Shown here: positions 1-10,981 of the stretch, in pieces
How positions within the stretch are numbered: the stretch's first letter is position 1
Layout of the letters: each line of letters starts with the position of its first letter
Assembly: GCF_029962835.1 (NCBI RefSeq)
Contig: NC_080589.1
Span: 17,691,586 to 17,755,585, forward strand
Source of the DNA: Magnolia sinica
Taxonomy: Eukaryota; Streptophyta; Magnoliopsida; Magnoliales; Magnoliaceae
DNA: 64,000 nt
Direction of reading: 5' to 3'
Notes under the pieces: generated by a model
What the model was told of the DNA's origin: nothing
Database searches by the model: none
What the model saw: only the letters and a program-made list of their open reading frames with translations
Made by a program: the position numbers and the translations under genes

Positions 1-10
1 CAGCGAGTGC

Positions 11-774
11 TTGGAAAGTCTTAAATGCGTGCTGAAGAGATGTGAAGAAAAGAACTTGGTACTTAATTGGGAGAAGTGTCATTTCATGGTTCAGAAGGGA
101 ATTGTCCTTGGACACATTATTTCATCCAAAGGAATCGAGGTGGATAAGGCAAAGATCGATCTTATCTCTAACCTACCTCCACCCAAGAACATAAGGGACG
201 TGCGATCCTTCCTAGGACACGCCGGGTTTTACAGAAGATTCATAAAAGACTTTAGTCTCATCTCTCGTCCTCTATGTAATCTACTTCAAAAGGATGCACC
301 ATACGAGTGGTCTAGCCATGTCGGAAGCTTTCACTAAGCTTAAGGGCATATTGACTAGTGCACCCATCATACACCCCCATTGGAGCATTCCTTTTGAACT
401 TATGTGCGACGCGTCGATTATGCTCTTGGGGCGGTTCTAGGCCGAGAAAAGATAAGAAACCCTACGTTATTCATTACGCAAGTAAGACTCTAAATCCCGC
501 CCAAGTGAACTACTCGACTACGGAAAAGGAACTCTTAGTGTAGTGTTCGCCTTGGACAAATTTAGGTCCTACTTGATTGGATCCAAGATCATTATTTACA
601 CTGATCACGCAGCGCTTAAGTATCTTCTGTCTAAGAATGATGCTAAGCCCCGCCTGATACGATGGATCCTCCTACTCCAGGAATTTGACCTAGAGATAAA
701 AGATAAAAAGGGAGTAGAGAACGTAGTGGCTGACCATCTTTCTCGCCTTAATCCCTTTGATTCCCTTGAAACAA
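11..774 (+). pseudogene. Athila-like pol: RT C-terminus and RNase H, frameshifted
   Basis: Residues of the RT thumb/connection (GHIIS, RSFLGHAGFYRRFIKDF, RPLCNLLQKDAPYEW) are followed by RNase H ([43 protein letters not shown]). The protein lies in three frames: a break near 320-340, another near 420-450 in the DAS..ALGAVLG block, and another at 540-543 in KELLV/FALDKF. These are small indels relative to the family, not introns. It continues into the integrase region in the same frame as the last piece. In a live element it would copy RNA into cDNA and degrade the RNA template; here it cannot be translated whole. Confidence 0.85.
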
Positions 775-2122
775 CACATATCAATGACATGTTCCCTGAT
801 GAACAATTGTTCAGAGTCTCCCATTCACCTTGGTTCGCTGATATTGCTAATTATCTTGCCACAGGTTCCATACCGACACATTGGACTGCGCAAGATAAGA
901 AGAAATTTTTCACCAAGGTACGTAACTTTTTCTGGGATGATCCGTATTTGTTTAAATATTGCCCAGACCAAATCCTGAGGAGATGTGTGCCAGACGATGA
1001 GCATCAAAGTATCATCTCCTTTTGTCACTCACAGGCCTGTGGTGGTCACTTTTCTGCAAAAAAGACCACGGTAAAAATTTTGCAGTGTGGCTTTTACTGG
1101 CCCACTATGTTCAGGGACACTCACGAGTTTTGCAAAGCTTGTGAGCGTTGTCAAAAATTGGGAGCGTTGTCCCGTCGAAATATGATGCCTTTGAACCCCA
1201 TTCTTATCATCGAGGCATTTGATTGCTGGGGCATCGATTTCATGGGGCCATTCCCCCAATCTTTTGGGAATTTATATATTTTGCTTGCCGTAGACTATGT
1301 CACTAAATGGGTCGAAGCGATTCCATGTCGAACTAATGACCATCGCACGGTCATTAAATTCCTGAAAGAAAACATCCTTTCCCGATTTGGAACGCCTCGA
1401 GCTATCATTAGTGATGGGGGCTCACACTTTTGTAATAGACCATTTGAGAGTTTAATGAAAAATATGGTATCTCTCATAAGGTGAGCACCCCATACCACCC
1501 ACAGACAAGCGGGCAAGTTGAGATTTCCAATAGGGAGATCAAACACATTTTGGAAAAAACGGTTAACCCTGACCGTAAGGATTGGTCAATTCGATTGACC
1601 GATGCCTTATGGGCGTACCGTACTGCTTTTAAAACCCCTATTGGAATGTCTCCCTTTAGACTTATCTATGGGAAAGCTTGCCACTTGCCTGTGGAGTTGG
1701 AACATAGAGCCTACTGGGCAATCAAAAGTTTGAATTTCAATTTGGACAACGCTGGCTCGCTACGCAAACTTCAGTTAAATGAACTCGAAGAAATCCGGAA
1801 CGACGCTTATGAGAACTCGAGAATTTACAAGGACAAGATGAAGGCATTTCATGACCAACATATTTTACGAAAATCATTCACGCCAGGCCAGAAAGTCCTC
1901 TTGTATAACTCTCGATTACATCTCTTTCCGGGTAAGCTTCGATCTCGTTGGACCGGCCCTTTCACTGTTATCACTGCTTACTCTCATGGGGCCGTCGAGA
2001 TAAGAGACCCCGACAATGGCAAGGAGTTTAAAGTAAATGGACATCGCTTAAAGCCATTTGTCGAGAAATTTGATTCAGAGGACATGTCCATGCCTCTGAC
2101 TGATCCTGTTTACCAGGATTGA
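775..2122 (+). pseudogene. Athila-like integrase, frameshifted near 1470
   Basis: Integrase of the Ty3/gypsy class. The zinc-binding part is visible ([10 protein letters not shown], then CKACERCQK). The catalytic D, D, E appear as [22 protein letters not shown] and [14 protein letters not shown] single extra A in the A run near 1456-1462 shifts the frame between the second D and the E, so the first part ends at a stop at 1482-1484 and the rest is read from 1481. The second part (to 2122) carries the C-terminal region with [10 protein letters not shown] and a [16 protein letters not shown] block. No chromodomain follows, as expected for Athila/Tat-type elements. Confidence 0.85.
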
Positions 2123-3486
2123 TCTCCTAGTCTGATGGAGGTATAGGTAGGTTTCCTGTTTTCATAGGAATAAGATAGTTTCCTTTATTCTGTTTTAGGA
2201 TAGACGGTAAACTTAGCGCTCCTGGGAGCCAACCCAGCTTTTCTTTCTGTTTCATTTTCCTAGTTAGTTAGTTCAATGTTTGTGGGTAACATTGCTGCAA
2301 ACCCACACGAGACTACAACTCGTCCACTAGGGGCAACCTAGGGGTTTAAAGGCTTGTTGCATACGCTAAATGCAATCGAGAGTACCTGCGAAAGTGGTGT
2401 AGGTAGGATTTCATTTTTGTTATTTTTATTTTTATTTTACTGGTTTCTCTCTTGTGCTGACCCGATCTTACGTAGATATCTTTGGAAAGCCTTTTGATTC
2501 TTTCGTCCAGTTACTATCTTTCCATCACTTCTCTTATATTTTTGTTGTCCCATGTGCATTGCATGCTTATTTCTTTTACATTGAGGACAATGTAGATTTT
2601 AGGTTGGGGGTGGGAGATTAGGTTTCCTAATCTGTGTTTTCTTGGTCTTGAGCAAAAATTGTGAAAATTTTAAATTTTTCTGGAATTTCGTATGAATTCG
2701 AAGTGATTTTGACGGCCATCTAAGGCACTTGGAATTACAAGATGAGTGATGTTGGTAATTTATGACTCTTAGATTTAGTTATTTATTATATTAGATTTCA
2801 CAGTTAAGTTTGAAGTGTTAATCTCTGATTAGAAGTTGTAAACATTGATTGAGTTATGATCTCACATGTCACATCTCGCTTTCACATTAAGGTTTCAGTT
2901 TGATATTAAAAGATTTACTTAGTACTCACTAAGCATGAAAGGAACCGGCCTGAGAAAATTGAAAAGATTGGGTGAATAATCTTCACCATAGGTTTGGTCC
3001 CTATAGGTGAAGGTTCAACTTCCCAAAGTAGCCGAAAAATTTAGGAGTACAGTCTTCATCATAGGTTTGCTCCCTGTAGGTGAGGATTTGATTCCCCTTC
3101 TTGGCGTTACTTTTAATGAAAAAATCAAAAGCTGAAGGAATGAAAAGATGATCTGTGAGGCAAGTTTTGGTTATCATGAATCTTCTTATTGGTTACCAGT
3201 GATATCCTAAAATAGAGAAGTGAATTTTAATGATGATAAGCTGAGATTACACTGTACGCTCATAGATCTCAATGATTAGAATTTTTCTAATTAATAGAAT
3301 AATACTTTGAACTTGACTATGAAGTTTACCGTGCGCTTGAGTCTAGGAGGAAGTAATATCCAACATTCATGAATCTGGGAATTCTCATATCTGGATTATT
3401 CTACAAAAATCACATGAGTTTATAGAAATTGTTCTGTAATTCTCAACTTACTTTTCGCATATTTTGCTCGGGACTAGCAAAATGCT
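2123..3486 (+). other. Non-coding 3' internal region of the Athila-like element
   Basis: No ORF of useful length is present, and no env-like ORF3 of the kind some Athila elements carry. A first purine-rich run (AGGTTGGGGGTGGGAGA) lies near 2601-2618 and resembles a second, internal polypurine tract. A short block (CTTCAYCATAGGTTTGSTCCCTRTAGGTGA) occurs twice, near 2980-3012 and 3053-3086, giving an imperfect tandem repeat. Confidence 0.6.
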
Positions 3487-3498
3487 GGTTGGGGGTTG
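3487..3498 (+). other. Polypurine tract of the Athila-like element
   Basis: The G-rich run GGTTGGGGGTTG directly precedes TGTTGAGGG, which starts the 3' LTR. This is the expected position for the plus-strand primer in reverse transcription. Confidence 0.6.
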
Positions 3499-5545
3499 TG
3501 TTGAGGGTCAAATATTGCATATCAGACCCATTTATTGCATGAATTTACAAGCATGATGCCGTTTAATAGCCTGATTTAATTGTATTTGTGATGCAGAGTG
3601 TATTTACAAGCATGAACTGAAAAAGGGTGCTTAAACCATGGATTTGACGCTCTGATGACACCCAAGGCAAGGGACGGACTCCAGGGGACCAAGATCGATG
3701 GAATTACACACTAGGGATCCGAGGAAATCAAGTTATTCACGTTAAAGAGGCCCGAAATTGGTGAAAAATGCAAGATCATATAGTTCTCGCCATCTGATTG
3801 GCTCAAAACTTCATACATGGCCTGAGGGCCATAAATTAACCGTACATATCAAATTTCAGCCCTTGGATCACTATGGAAGTGCCCCAACTGACAGATCAGC
3901 CCATAAACCGTTGATTCTGGGCCCACCTGATATCTGGAACTGTCTCAACTTTGGTCTCGGCGGTTTAAATTAGATGAGAAAACAAATGGATGGATCGGAT
4001 CTTGCATATACATTACAGTGGGCCCCGTATAACCAAAGTGTGTACATGAGGTACACATGTGCCGAGCCGCACCGTACCGTGTATAACGGGTCAGCGCGGC
4101 TGACCCGTATCTTCTTCATTAAAACGGCAATTGCCGCATTAACGCTGTATAACGGACGGAAACTGTCCGTTTTTGCGGACGCAAGTGGGCCCCACCCATG
4201 GCCTGTACGGATAATCCAATCCGTCCATCGTGTAGAGGGCCACGAATTCATCGAACCCATGCTGAGCTTTTGGACCCATGCAATCACACGTGCGCGATAC
4301 AGAGGCCATAAGTGGACTGCCCTGCAACGTTAAAATTGATGTTTGGATGATTTCTTCTCTGATTCTGAGTCAATGGACATGAAAAACCATCCGTTTCTTA
4401 CCGAAATTTCGAGGGCAATCTAATGGACGGGGTGGATTTCCTTGAAAACACCTCTGTGGGGCCCACCGATCACGTCAGCGCCGGACGTGCGAAAGGCTAC
4501 GCACGTCCGCAAAATCGGACTTTCCAGGCAGTTGTGGCCCACCATCTTTGATCATATGGCAGATCTGAACCGTCCATCGTGTAGGCCAGCCAAAACACTT
4601 CCAAGAGACGCTGATTTTACAGAAATAATGCAAGGAACGCGAGAGTTATGAAGCCCCAAACTTGGCTGCGAAAGGCTTTCGCTACGCGTACGATAGCTTC
4701 CCAAATCCGATTTCCACCACTCCAAAAGCTATAAAAAGAGTTCCAAACGTGGAGAAGGGGGTATGCTTGAATAGGGGATATCAGATAGAAAGAGAGAGGC
4801 GGAGAGAGAAGTGTTTAAAATTTTTATATATTTTTTCTTTATTTTTCTTCCTTTTTCTATGATTATGTTAGGCTAAATCCCTTAGCTAGGGCTAAGAGGT
4901 GAAGCTTGTGGCGTGATGGGAGCTTCTACAGGTTTGATTGAACTGAACTGATTGACTTTGTTTGATTTAAGAAATTCTTTTAGTCATTAATGATTTGTTG
5001 TGATTTAAATTACAGTAGATCTGTGATGGCTTGAATAATTTCTTTCCTTTTATTTTGATGTTCAGAAACCCTGTTGTTCGCCATCGTCTCATAAACATGG
5101 GTGGATGATGGGATCCTTCCTAGCACTCATACATCTTTTGATTGGTTATGGATTGGTCTAAGTTCTATTGTTTACCTTGTCTCTTAGGCATGGATTTGTG
5201 ATGGAATCATACCTAATTCTTATACCTTTCATCTCTTGAAAACTATATCAAGTAAGTTCAATATAATATCCATGAAGCAGGCATAAGATCTCCCTGATCT
5301 CTACAAGTGGATCCTCCGAATCCCTAGTTCACTTTCTCTGAATTCTTTAAGTTTAGATTAATATTTCATCATTATTCCTCAAATCACAATTGGTTTAGAT
5401 TTCATCTTAGCCTAGTTCTAGATCTGGTTATTTTCAGATAACGTACAGGTTTCAGTTCCTGTGGATTGGACCCTGTCCCATACTTGTATCAATCCCTAAA
5501 ATGATCTAGGCTCTAGCCCAATCCCACCGTCATCCATCGTACTAA
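3499..5545 (+). repeat. 3' LTR of the Athila-like element (right edge uncertain)
   Basis: It starts with TGTTGAGGGTCAAATATTGC after a polypurine tract. The start resembles other Athila LTRs I know. The middle has scattered short ORFs without protein likeness. A TATA-like box near 4730 is followed by a GA-rich stretch, as in an R/U5 region. The expected CA end is not clear; at about 5546 the sequence becomes similar to the 12.8-kb region, so the LTR end may have been cut by the neighbouring insertion or a deletion. Confidence 0.65.
4730..4738 (+). promoter_or_regulatory. TATA-like box in the Athila-like LTR
   Basis: TATAAAAAG stands about 1.23 kb into the LTR and is followed by a purine-rich leader (AGAAAGAGAGAGGCGGAGAG) about 45 bp later. 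Position and order fit an LTR promoter; activity is unknown. Confidence 0.4.
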
Positions 5546-5691
5546 TAAGGTCAGCCAAACGCCTGGAAATATACTTGCTCCTCGATGTCGTCTGCGTCGA
5601 CATTGTCCAGCGCGTCCTGCTCCAAGGTACTTGCATCTATATCGGATTCTGGTTGGTGTTTTAGAACATTGTCCCAGAGTAGGAGTGAGTA
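5546..5691. repeat. Left fragment of a long gypsy-type LTR split by the SIRE-like element
   Basis: This stretch resembles 12795-12955 inside the solo LTR; shared words include TCTGGTTGGTGTTT, the AACAC/ATTGTCCC block and GGGAGTGAGT. It stops at GAGTA, where the copia element begins, and the LTR sequence resumes at 20162. The first part of the LTR is missing, so it is truncated at its left end. Confidence 0.65.
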
Positions 5692-5861
5692 TGAAAAGGC
5701 CGAGCTAAACGTCCTAGAGGGGGGGTGAATAGGACTATGCCAAATTAAAAATAAATGCGGAATATAAAGATAAATAGCATAATAAAAAAGGAAAAAAGTA
5801 CAAGTAAATAGTAACCTCAAATGCACTAGTCTTGAGAGGTTGATACAAACTTAGTTCTAAG

Positions 5862-7135
5862 TAGGGGTGCACACGAGTCGGTTTGGTCCGGTTCTGGGGT
5901 GAAACCGGAACCGAACCGTTCCTGACGGTTCTACAGTTTTTGGAACTGGAACCGGACCGTTAGCACCCTAGAACCAAAATGGAACCGAACCGTGAAAAAC
6001 TATTCGGTTCCGGATCGGTTCCACGGTTCTGGGCTTAAAAAAATCCAGCCCAGTTGGATTCTAATCAGTTGTGAGGCCCTGCACTGAATCTGAATGGGCA
6101 ATTGTTACAAGTATTACATTAGCGATCAATCCCATCCATCCAATTGACACTTGTAAAAATGAATTCAATAAAGCCATAAAAAATAAAAATAAAAATAAAA
6201 ACCAAGATATGCATACAGCCCTATGCACCTGCCAGAATTGTGGCCTCTCCATCAGCTACACCACATCTCAGATATGAAATGTCGAATTTGGGCTCATGCC
6301 TTGCTATAAGCCTACAACCCACTGTATCAGCATCAACATCTAGAGGCCTGTATCCCATCTGGATCTAAAGCCATCAGCTTCATCTCTGTTTTGTGCAAGA
6401 AAAACCATTTTGACTGTGGCACAATTATCTTCTCTGGGGCTGGCTATAAAACCCATCTACTACCATTCTTCCCGCATTTGCATCTTCCCACCTGTCCATC
6501 GCCAGATCTGTCGTTTCCCCTTACAGCATCCATCTCCAGCAACTGCTTCCATGAACCTCGCATCACCCACCGTCTCCTCTGTCAGCGACAACCCATAGAG
6601 AGAGAGAGAGGTCGGGTCGGACCGTCAAGGGAGGGTGTCGCACGGTTGCCGGTGTTTGGGACGGCGAGAGAGAGAGAGGGGGGAGGAGAGAGACTGAGAG
6701 AGAGAGGGCAGAGGGACTGAGGCAGGGTGAGAGAGAGAGAGAGAGGGCAGAGGGACGGAGGGGTTTTTTTTTGCAGGGGCAAGATGGGTGCAGGGCGGCA
6801 GGGGGACGCTGAAGCTAAAGGATCTTTAGGGTTTTTTTTAAACGAATGCTCAGTGCGGCTCATAGTTTGGATCTACAGTTCATAGCATGATTAGGATCAA
6901 TAGTGCGGTTCTACGATTCAGCTCTATGGTTTGGTTTAATGGTTCGGATCTACGGTTCGGTTCAACAGTTCAGATCGGTTCTACAGAGTCCTAAACAGGA
7001 ACCGATTTGTAATCAACGGTTTCAAAAATTTTGGAACCGAATCGGACCGTTAGCATCCTAGAACCGGACCAAACCGAACCGATCCAATGGTTTTGATCTG
7101 ATTACACGGATCCAACGGTTCGATGTGCACCCCTA
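5862..7135. mobile_element. Non-autonomous hAT-like element nested in the 3' LTR
   Basis: Perfect 11-bp terminal inverted repeats TAGGGGTGCAC..GTGCACCCCTA are flanked by an exact 8-bp duplication GTTCTAAG (5854-5861 and 7136-7143). The sister LTR at 18485-18500 shows the empty site. TAGGGGTG ends and 8-bp duplications are hAT hallmarks. Subterminal regions are packed with GGTTCGGTTC-type motifs in inverted arrangement. The 1.27-kb interior contains GA microsatellites (6598-6750) and a more complex central segment (6060-6560) that could be captured host sequence; no transposase is visible. Confidence 0.85.
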
Positions 7136-7966
7136 GTTCTAAGGACAACCTAACACCAAAAGCCAAATGCTTATGGCAGGACAACCTTATTAGAACGTTT
7201 GTAAGTATCAAAAACCCAAACCAATAAAGAGGCAAAGAAAATAAACTAAGTTATTATAACATTCACCACAAGTGCATAAAATAAATTATAACATTCACCA
7301 TAAATGCTCAAAGTAAATTACAACATTCACACACAAAAACTCATTCAATCATCCACCACAACTCCAGGATACACCAACTGTTAGAAAATAGCTACACAAT
7401 TACTCCCCTCCCAATATCCACACCAACGGGATATCGGCTTTCACTATGAAAAGGTTTTCTAAGGTTCATCTTAAAACCTTCACAATTGTGTCTTTAGTTG
7501 TGCTTACACAATTACAAAAACCCACACTCTAAGATTTCTGGATTACCTCAGACAAAACCAAAAATGAGATTTTCCTGTCATAACCTCACAAACCACAAAA
7601 GATATATACAAAATGTAAATGGTACTTATCTAAAAATTCTCCTTCTGAAGAAGTCTGGTAAAACCAATCCAATATAAATGAAGATGTTTAATGTCTAGTC
7701 TCACAGATGAAAAGGTTCTAGTTCTAAATGATTTTTAATTAAATCAACCTAGGCTAGCTTGATTTGATTTTGATCTCAAGAAAGGGTAAAACACAAATCC
7801 CTTCTTAATATAAGATTGGAATGAAGATCACAAAATCAAAATACAAAAGTTAATCAAAAGAATCTAAAATGAGCACAATATACTTTAATCAATTTACAAA
7901 CTTATCTCTCAGAGTGGTGTCTTCATTTAGCTTAGAATGAATGAAAAAACTCTGAAATTTGTACTA

Positions 7967-7974
7967 TATTTATA
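7967..7974 (-). promoter_or_regulatory. TATA box of the SIRE-like 3' LTR
   Basis: TATAAATA on the minus strand, at the same place in both LTRs (compare 19345-19352), directly downstream (in minus direction) of the palindrome-rich segment. This fits a U3 promoter. Confidence 0.5.
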
Positions 7975-8004
7975 GGTGAAAATATTATTCACTGGATTGA
8001 TCTA

Positions 8005-8285
8005 AGCGTCAATTCGACTGGTCGAAGGACCAACCACATTTCAAAATTTCTAGCGCGATAAGATAAGATCGTTACTCGACTAGTCGAGTGGGACAAGAAA
8101 AGCTTACTAGAATTTGAGTCGAGCACTGCACGACCGATCGAGCAGTCTCCAGGACTGGTCGAGAGTCCAACAGAAAATTTCAAAAAATTGCAACATACCT
8201 TGGACTGGTTGAGAAAACTCTTAGACTGGTCGGGCCAGTACTTGGACTAGTCGAACAAGGACTAAGACTAGTCGAGAAAGTGACT
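8005..8285 (-). repeat. Cluster of CGACTGGTCGA palindromes in LTR U3
   Basis: About eight variants of the motif RACTGGTCGAG or ACTAGTCGAG occur in under 300 bp, several of them self-complementary. They lie just upstream of the LTR TATA box, where binding sites for regulators would be expected. The other LTR has a similar cluster at 19370-19700. Confidence 0.6.
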
Positions 8286-8735
8286 TATAAACATATAAAA
8301 TGACCCACATAAAATATTCAATGAATATAACTCAACCTATGGTCAATCTAGGGTCATCCATACCTTGTTTGTAAGTTGAAACAATTGAAACATCATTTGC
8401 TTCAGAACCTTGATTTCTTGTGATACGTGAAGCTTGAGTTCGATCTTTTGAACCTGAGCTTGAGTTCTTGAGTCTTTAACGTACAGTATTTGAACTTCAA
8501 ATTTGAACTTGAGTTCTTGAGCCTTAGTTCTTGAATTTGATCTTGAATGAAACCATGAACTTCAACAATCTTCTCTTCAACTTGAAAATGTAGGAAAGTT
8601 CGACGAAGATGTAGACAACTTTAAAATGCACGAACTTGATCAATTTAACTTAAAGCATGATACAAATTCTAAATGGTTTGGCACAACAAAATTTGACAAC
8701 TCTTCAGGTGCTAGATTTACACTATAGCATTTACA

Positions 8736-8747
8736 ATCTCCCCCTTT
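8736..8747 (-). other. Polypurine tract of the SIRE-like element
   Basis: On the minus strand AAAGGGGGAGAT directly precedes the LTR start TGTAAATGC. This is the standard position for plus-strand priming. Confidence 0.75.
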
Positions 8748-9370
8748 GTCAAATTTGTGACAAAACCAAATAAAGAATCATGTACCAATAAAAAATTATG
8801 CATTATATAAGCAACAAATGATCAAAGGTCATCTCCTCCTCATTCCATTACTGTTCCTCAATCCAAGAGAGGTGATTTGCAGAACCTGTAAAAAAAAATT
8901 AAATTCCATACATCCCTACATTTCATATTCCACAATCACACAATCATCTCCCCAATTTTTTCCCCTTTTTGTCACAATATGACAAAGGAAAGACATATGA
9001 AGATAAGAGATGAAAATGAAATAAGAGAGGAAAGAGCATCACCATGACAATCATAATATCAACTTAAAGCATAATATCATGTCCACATAGTAAGAAGTAA
9101 AAGTATAAGACCAAGAATTATCTAAACACACAAAGAGTAGAAAGAGTTAATACATGTCTAGAATAAAATAAAAAGCTAGTCAGATCCAGATGATGGAGCA
9201 GGAATAGATGGATCTATCTGATGTAGTCCCTTGTTAATGCGCCTAAGGTATTTGCGCATGTATTTGAATTAATTTTCCAAGGACACAGCATTTGTATTTA
9301 AATATTTTTTATATTTAAAAATTTATAAAAAATAAAAATATGCAATATAGTACAAATAAACACAAGCAAT
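8748..9370 (-). other. Untranslated 3' internal region of the SIRE-like element
   Basis: Between the RNase H end and the polypurine tract I see only A/T-rich sequence without a coding frame. Some SIRE elements have an env-like ORF here; none is recognisable in this copy. Confidence 0.5.
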
Positions 9371-9760
9371 TCATATCATATTGCACATACCCATATCCAA
9401 TTTTAATTTAACAAACCTGTTTCTGTCAAGCGATTTTGTAAAAATGTCTGCAAGTTGACTTTTAGTCTGAATATAATCCAAAGAAATAATTTCATCTTCT
9501 ACAAATTCACGAATATAATGATGTCTAATGTCAATATGCTTAGTTTGTGAGTGTTGAATTGGATTTTTAGAAATGTTAATTGCGCTAGAATTGTCGCAAT
9601 ACAAAACCATAAAATCTTATGCAAATCCGTAATCACTTAACATTCTCTTCATCCACACAAGCTAGGTGTATGCATTACCGGCTGCAATATACTCAACCTC
9701 AGTTGTGGAAAGTAATACGGAACTCTATTTTTTGCTATGTCATGAAACTAGACAGTTCCT
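9371..9760 (-). pseudogene. SIRE-like RNase H
   Basis: The end of copia pol on the minus strand. The open part (9371-9610) reads a YCDNSSAINISKNP block followed by HSQTKHIDIRHHYIREFV and QLADIFTKSL, which are the conserved C-terminal RNase H motifs of plant copia elements. Upstream, the STTEVEYIAA segment is present but interrupted by stop codons. It would degrade RNA in RNA-DNA hybrids during reverse transcription. Confidence 0.85.
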
Positions 9761-10957
9761 GATATAAAAGCATCCACCGCTAGTATGCTTGCGGTCATCA
9801 ATATTACCAACCCAATCAGCATCCGAATAACTGGCTAATTGAACATTAGTATCATGAGGATACCAAAGGCCGAGTTTGGCCGAACTTGCGACATATCTCA
9901 AAATGCGCTTTACAGCAATCAGGTGGGACTCTTTAGGGTCCGATTGATATCTAGCACAGATTCCTACGCTGAATGCAATATTAGGTCAGCTTGCAGTTAA
10001 ATATAATAAACTACCTGTCATACTGTGATACAACTTAGGATCTACACTTTTACCTGTCGAATCCTTAGAGAGTTTAAGTGTCGTACTCATAGGAGTATCA
10101 AAATTTTTACCACTCTCAAAACCAAACTTTTTCACCAAGTTTAGAGTGTATTTGGTTTAAGGGATAAGGAACCCATCTTCAAGCTGTTTTACTTGCAAAC
10201 CAAAGAAATAGTTCATTTCTCTAACCACGCTCATTTCAAATTTGGACTTCATTAAATCTGCAAACCCAACAGTCATGTTAGAACAGGTAGATCCATAGAT
10301 AATGTCATTAACATATATCTGTACTATCAGTATGTGATCATTGTGTTTCTTTACAAAAAGTGTCTTATCAACACTCCCTAGTATAAAGTTATGACTTAGT
10401 AAAAACTAAGTCAATTTCTCATACCATGCCCTGAGAGCTTTTTTTAATCCATAGAGTGCTTTTTTCAGGCGATAAACATGATCAGCATGTTTAGGGTCTT
10501 CAAAACCCTTAGGCTGTTCGACATATACTTCCTCATGCAGATCACCGTTCAAGACAGCACTCTTAACATCTATTTAATAAATTTTGAATTTTTTGTAACA
10601 AAAAATGGATATAAACAGTCTAATAGATTCAAGATGAGCTACTGGGGCAAAAGTTTCATCATAATCGACGCTTTCTATCTGAGTGTACCCTTGTACAACC
10701 ACTCTAGCCTTGTTTCTTATAATATTACCAAGTTCATCAGACTTATTTTTAAAAATCCATTTAGTTCCAATAATATGTTTATCATCAGGTCTAGAAACTA
10801 AGTACCATACATCATTCTTTACGAATTGATTAAGTTCTTCTTGCATTGATACTATCCAGTTTTCATCAGCAAGCGCTTCTTTTATGTTGGCCGGCTCAAT
10901 CTGGGATGTGAAGTACACATAATTACAAATATTTTTTAATTGTCGACGAGTGTGCAC
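9761..10957 (-). pseudogene. SIRE-like reverse transcriptase, degenerate
   Basis: The open part 10574-10957 shows the RT start (IIGTKWIFKNK, KARVVVQGYTQIESVDYDETFAPVAHLESIR). Reading on through stops and shifts gives [23 protein letters not shown] and a YVND block where the catalytic YVDD should stand, so one catalytic Asp has become Asn. Several in-frame stops follow. The polymerase is therefore dead both by truncation and by active-site change. Order and motifs are those of the SIRE group. Confidence 0.85.
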
Positions 10958-10981
10958 ACCAGTGAGAGGATTTTCAAGGAT

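Larger units (their letters stand above)
1..5545 (+). mobile_element. Athila-like Ty3/gypsy retrotransposon, 3' portion
   Basis: The window opens inside a pol gene read on the plus strand: end of reverse transcriptase, RNase H, integrase, then about 1.4 kb without coding, a purine-rich tract and a 3' LTR. The RT/RNase H protein pattern (a VLGHIIS..GIEVDKAKID block, then RSFLGHAGFYRRFIKDF) is typical of plant Athila-type elements. Several frameshifts show it is dead. The 5' half lies outside the window. The right edge is fuzzy: from about 5546 the sequence matches another LTR family, and no target duplication can be read, so the LTR end is probably truncated. Confidence 0.85.
5692..8735 (-). 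repeat. 3' LTR of the SIRE-like element, enlarged by a hAT insertion
   Basis: It matches 18328-20161 over its whole length except for the inserted 1.27 kb at 5862-7135. It begins on the plus strand with TGAAAAGGCCGAGCTAAACG and ends with GCATTTACA. The region 8005-8285 holds many short palindromes of the type CGACTGGTCGA, also present in the other LTR. Confidence 0.9.

Noticed and set aside
3974-4333. 119-codon ORF overlapping a 105-codon minus-strand ORF
   Set aside because: Both lie inside the Athila-like LTR and look accidental.
6391-6720. ORFs rich in Arg/Glu or Leu/Ser within the hAT element
   Set aside because: They are translations of GA/CT microsatellites, not proteins.
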